A stretch of DNA of 64,000 nucleotides, taken from assembly GCA_950295325.1 (NCBI GenBank), contig OX485804.1, forward strand, positions 31,434,001-31,498,000, given 5' to 3'. The DNA comes from Polytrichum commune (taxonomy: Eukaryota; Streptophyta; Polytrichopsida; Polytrichales; Polytrichaceae). This document shows, piece by piece, positions 61,442 to 64,000 of this stretch. Positions within the stretch are counted from its first letter, which is position 1. Each line of letters opens with the position of its first letter. The position numbers and the translations under genes are program-made. Below the pieces are notes generated by a model. The model saw nothing but the letters and a program-made list of their open reading frames with translations. It was not told the origin of the DNA and made no database searches.

Positions 61442-61778
61442 ACTACACTAAATATGATATTTAGTGTTTGATTATATTTAGTGTTGTTACCATCCTATCC
61501 TACTCAACACTAAATTTCGATTATTTGATAATTAGTGTTAGACATAAATGCGCCACCACCTTCCCTACCGCCACCTCTTTTCTCCTTTTATCATTGTTAA
61601 TTATTTTTCATATCCTTACTAACACTAAATTCGTGCATGTAACTTCCACATATTACCATAGTTGATATTTAGTGTTTGAGTTTACATTTAATGTTACTTA
61701 CTTTCATAGGATTAGTGATGTTTAGTGCATGCGCTCGTATTTAGTGTATCAAACACTAATTATCATATTTAGTGTAAT
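61442..61778 (+). mobile_element. ACTACACTAAATA MITE, copy C
   Basis: 337 bp, identical in length to copy A and very similar along its length. Left CACTAAATATGATATTTAGT; the right end carries one change (ACTAATTATCATATTTAGTG). It lies about 60 bp upstream of the LINE remnant. Confidence 0.88.
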
Positions 61779-61835
61779 GAGGGTGCCTTTAATTTTGAAC
61801 CTTTCCATGCCGCAGGAACTCTTGCACCATACTCC

Positions 61836-63130
61836 TTAGAGGAGATTGGGAAAGCTTTCATTGGAAGGTTTTGGAGGAGGGCATGAAAATACATATGATG
61901 TCTCACGTCAAAACACGTTCTTCAACGACTTATAATATTTTGTTGGCCGAATTTGGAGAACTCCCTATAAATTTTTGGACAACATCTTGCTCATCCATCC
62001 TACTCTCTGTTAGTCAATCGAGCAGTCTCACTCCCCCGACACCTAGCTGAACAAGGGTTTAACACTTGGCATAAATTGATAACCATGTGGAAGGCATCAT
62101 GCGCTCTATCTCATCGGGAAATCCACGACAACCCACCAACATCAAAAATCACTTTGGATGATATCAAGGAAACTTTTCTTGCTAAAGAGTGGAATTACTT
62201 TCATCTGTCAAGGAAGAAACCAAATTACCTCCACCTCAAGGATTTTGAATTGTACTTGAAGCAACCATTGACACCACCACAACTCAAGATCATCACTACT
62301 TCCTGTACCATGAACCATAGACTTGCAAATGAAATTGGATGGTGGTCTATACCTATCTCTAGAGATAATAGAGTATGCCACTTTTGCTCTTCCAAGGTCG
62401 TTGAAAACGAGGCACACTTTGTATTAGAGTGTCCCTTTACATATGCCCCTTAGAGAGAAAGTTTTTCCTCTTTCTTTTTTTCCCAATATTTGAGAAAGAA
62501 AAAGAAAAGAAAAGAAAACATAATGCCCGTATCAGAGTACTGGCGTGAATGTGAGCCCGTTGGCCTGATGTTGATTACAGTTGTCCGTAGTGCAACTTAA
62601 GGTTTTGTTGCCTCTTTTAAGAGGTGGGCTCTGGTGAAGTACTAATAATCCCATAATTATTGAGGTGGAGGGACGGGTGTTTATTTGTTGTCAAGTTTAT
62701 TTGTTTTTGTTTAGGACAAGGTATGTAAGGTATTTGATGGCATTCTAGTGTATATTTTTTCATGAGGGTTTTAATGTTTGATTTGGGGACTTTTAAGTTG
62801 GAAAGTTTATTGATTGAGTGTTCATTTATAGCTTCTATACTCAGATATGAGTTGCTTCAAGTGGCTAGGGTTTGGGGGTAGTGTTGCTGCGATCCGCGTT
62901 TGGCGATTCTTGGACTCCTTGTGTTGCACTGCTCTTGTGTTTCTTCTCGTCTTCTCCGCCATCGTCCCGTCTTTTCCCTCTCAATATTTGAGAATGTAAT
63001 ATTAAGGAGTCTTCAATCTTTCTTCCAATCACATCATCAAGTTGACATGAGTCTCTATCTCACAGAGGCTACCACACTCTGCCACTCTAAATAATTAGCC
63101 GGTTTGAAACCATCTTGATGTACTTTCAGT
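61836..63130 (+). pseudogene. 3' end of a LINE reverse transcriptase polyprotein
   Basis: Translated pieces line up in order: GDWESFHWKVLEEGMKIHMM from about 61852; after a frameshift near 61980, LLVNRAVSLPRHLAEQGFNT; then an uninterrupted 125-codon frame ending at 62453 with CHFC and a following H and C (C-X2-C-X9-H-X4-C) in VCHFCSSKVVENEAHFVLEC. That cysteine/histidine cluster is typical of the C-terminal zinc-binding segment of plant LINE reverse transcriptases. Coding resumes after an insertion at about 62983 with LSIFENVILRSLQSFFQSHH and stops at 63092-63094. The RT catalytic core is not present, so this is a 5'-truncated, frameshifted, dead copy. Confidence 0.8.
62497..62982 (-). mobile_element. 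486-bp retroposon inserted in the LINE, 13-bp TSD
   Basis: CAATATTTGAGAA occurs at 62484-62496 and 62983-62995, a perfect 13-bp duplication that fits target-primed reverse transcription. On the minus strand the insert starts near GACGGGACGATGGCGGAGAA, has a 46-codon frame (MAEKTRRNTRAVQHKESKNR onward, stop TGA), and ends in ACGGGCTCACATTCACGCCA and a T/C-rich tail shared with 55225-55290. It could be a SINE, or a retrocopied transcript mobilised with a LINE tail. Confidence 0.75.
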
Positions 63131-63139
63131 CCTATTAAA

Positions 63140-63141
<2 letters not shown>

Positions 63142-63173
<32 letters not shown>

Positions 63174-63206
63174 AGACAGAAGGCCAACCGAGCCAACGCC
63201 AAAAGA
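63142..63206 (-). mobile_element. 65-bp LINE-tail insertion, 11-bp TSD
   Basis: CCTATTAAACT at 63131-63141 and 63207-63217 flanks a poly(T) run plus GAGACAGAAGGCCAACCGAG. On the minus strand this is a LINE 3' end with a poly(A) tail, extremely 5'-truncated. Confidence 0.85.
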
Positions 63207-63237
63207 CCTATTAAACTTTTGGCTTCCCGGACTCTAA

Positions 63238-64000
63238 GGGCCGGTTTACACTACGGTGGAGAAGGCCTCCGGTCGGTCAAGAATGCTTGGCCAAGACATG
63301 GTTATATGAGGCAAATGGTGGATGTGTTGGAGAAGAATTAAAGGCAATAAAATATTTCTTAAGGAGTCTTGACCGGTTGAAGTCTAAACACCTAGAGGAG
63401 AAGTCCACCGGAGAAGTCCACCGGTGAAGAGAAGTTCACCTAATGGTGAAAATTTTTTGTGATAAAAAACCATAATTCTCTACATTCACATTGTATCAAA
63501 AGATTTCAACAAGAATTGTGTTCATAAGAATTGTGTAATATAATGTTCAATTTTATTCAAAAGATAATGAAAATTGCCAAATTGCCAATTGTCAAGTTTG
63601 GCCCATGTAGGAAATAAATGTCTCCTTGGGTGTTTAAGAATGAAGAGGGGAAAACCCATACACATTGGACAAAGCACTACTCTTTGGTATTATTTAAGAC
63701 ATGCTCTCCTCTTAATCATCCTCATCAATTTCTCTCTTCTTATCTTTGATCTTCAATCATGGATAATCGAAGAAGAGAGATTTTGTGCTCTCTTATGATC
63801 TTTATGGTTTTGAAGTATTTTATCGTTTCAACTATGGCGATACAAAAAACCATCATGTATCACCATAATGCTTCAATTATGATGATGGCATATTTTTTGT
63901 TTGGGAGCAAGGAGAGGGTGGTGTCCACAATTTCTACATCATTCTCTTCCTCTATCTCTGTTCCTCCTTCAAACTCTTCCCTCAAATTCCTTGCAAGTGG
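63238..64000 (+). mobile_element. Second Harbinger-like element, longer, cut by window edge
   Basis: Starts with the same end as the 20287-21267 element (GGGCCGGTTTACACTACGGT) after TAA (63235-63237). 63238-63924 (687 bp) matches 20580-21267 in inverse orientation; from 63925 the sequence is new and remains open. The subterminal GAAGTCCACCGGA is duplicated in tandem at about 63401-63425. The right end and the second TAA are outside the window. Confidence 0.88.
63759..64000 (+). CDS. 5' part of a Harbinger-element gene, partial
   Basis: ATG at 63759 opens a frame with no stop to the window edge (80 codons). It starts MDNRRREILCSLMIFMVLKY, with a basic then hydrophobic N-terminus, and continues past the deletion junction of the other copy into STISTSFSSSISVPPSNSSL. 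Several kilobases of element could lie beyond the window, so this may be the N-terminus of a transposase or of the accompanying Myb-like protein. No catalytic residues are visible yet; identity is inferred from element type. Confidence 0.45.
   Translation, partial: MDNRRREILCSLMIFMVLKYFIVSTMAIQKTIMYHHNASIMMMAYFLFGSKERVVSTISTSFSSSISVPPSNSSLKFLAS

Overview
The window is nuclear DNA of a land plant. It has one split gene with GT-AG introns that encodes a plant-specific CHX-type cation/H+ antiporter. It also carries plant-type LTR, LINE, hAT-like, PIF/Harbinger-like and pogo-like elements, and long AT-rich tracts with little coding capacity. The density of old, nested elements suggests a large, repeat-rich genome such as a fern, lycophyte or gymnosperm; that lineage guess is inference only.

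Layout. 1-2895: a GC-rich, TTCCGG-rich LTR-type element on the minus strand, with an LTR-like promoter end and a gag-like gene broken by one amber codon; it runs off the left edge. 2896-35500: no intact host gene, but a mosaic of short inverted-repeat transposons. Several are defined to the base by target-site duplications: a hAT-like element at 6921-8269 (8-bp ATTCTACA), a Harbinger-like element at 20287-21267 (TTA), a pogo-like element at 24562-25049 (TA), a TAA-flanked element at 26505-28162 that is interrupted by a hAT-like element at 26582-27885, and a hAT-like element at 29547-30726 that contains another at 29735-30296.

35932-42575 (minus): the CHX gene. Eight coding exons, all with GT-AG junctions in consistent phase, give a 924-residue protein. 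Intron 3 holds two pieces of a dispersed repeat (family R) that is also abundant just upstream of the gene. 44000-47200: a cluster of family R copies invaded by two small transposons at 44489-44845 and 45218-45713. 47885-49040: a 1.16-kb pogo-like element. 50-58 kb: repeats, LINE tails and TIR elements. 59.0-59.55 kb: two adjacent minisatellites. 61.4-63.2 kb: the 3' end of a LINE, itself hit by a 486-bp insertion (13-bp duplication) and a 65-bp LINE-tail insertion (11-bp duplication). 63238-64000: a second, inverted Harbinger-like copy that keeps an open frame which the 20.3-kb copy has lost.

The only gene likely to make a host protein is CHX. Everything else is mobile DNA or its debris. The biological interest is in the nesting order, the internally deleted versus longer Harbinger pair, small non-autonomous families not recognised from memory, and transition-only decay in target duplications and in the gag stop codon, which fits cytosine-methylation mutagenesis.
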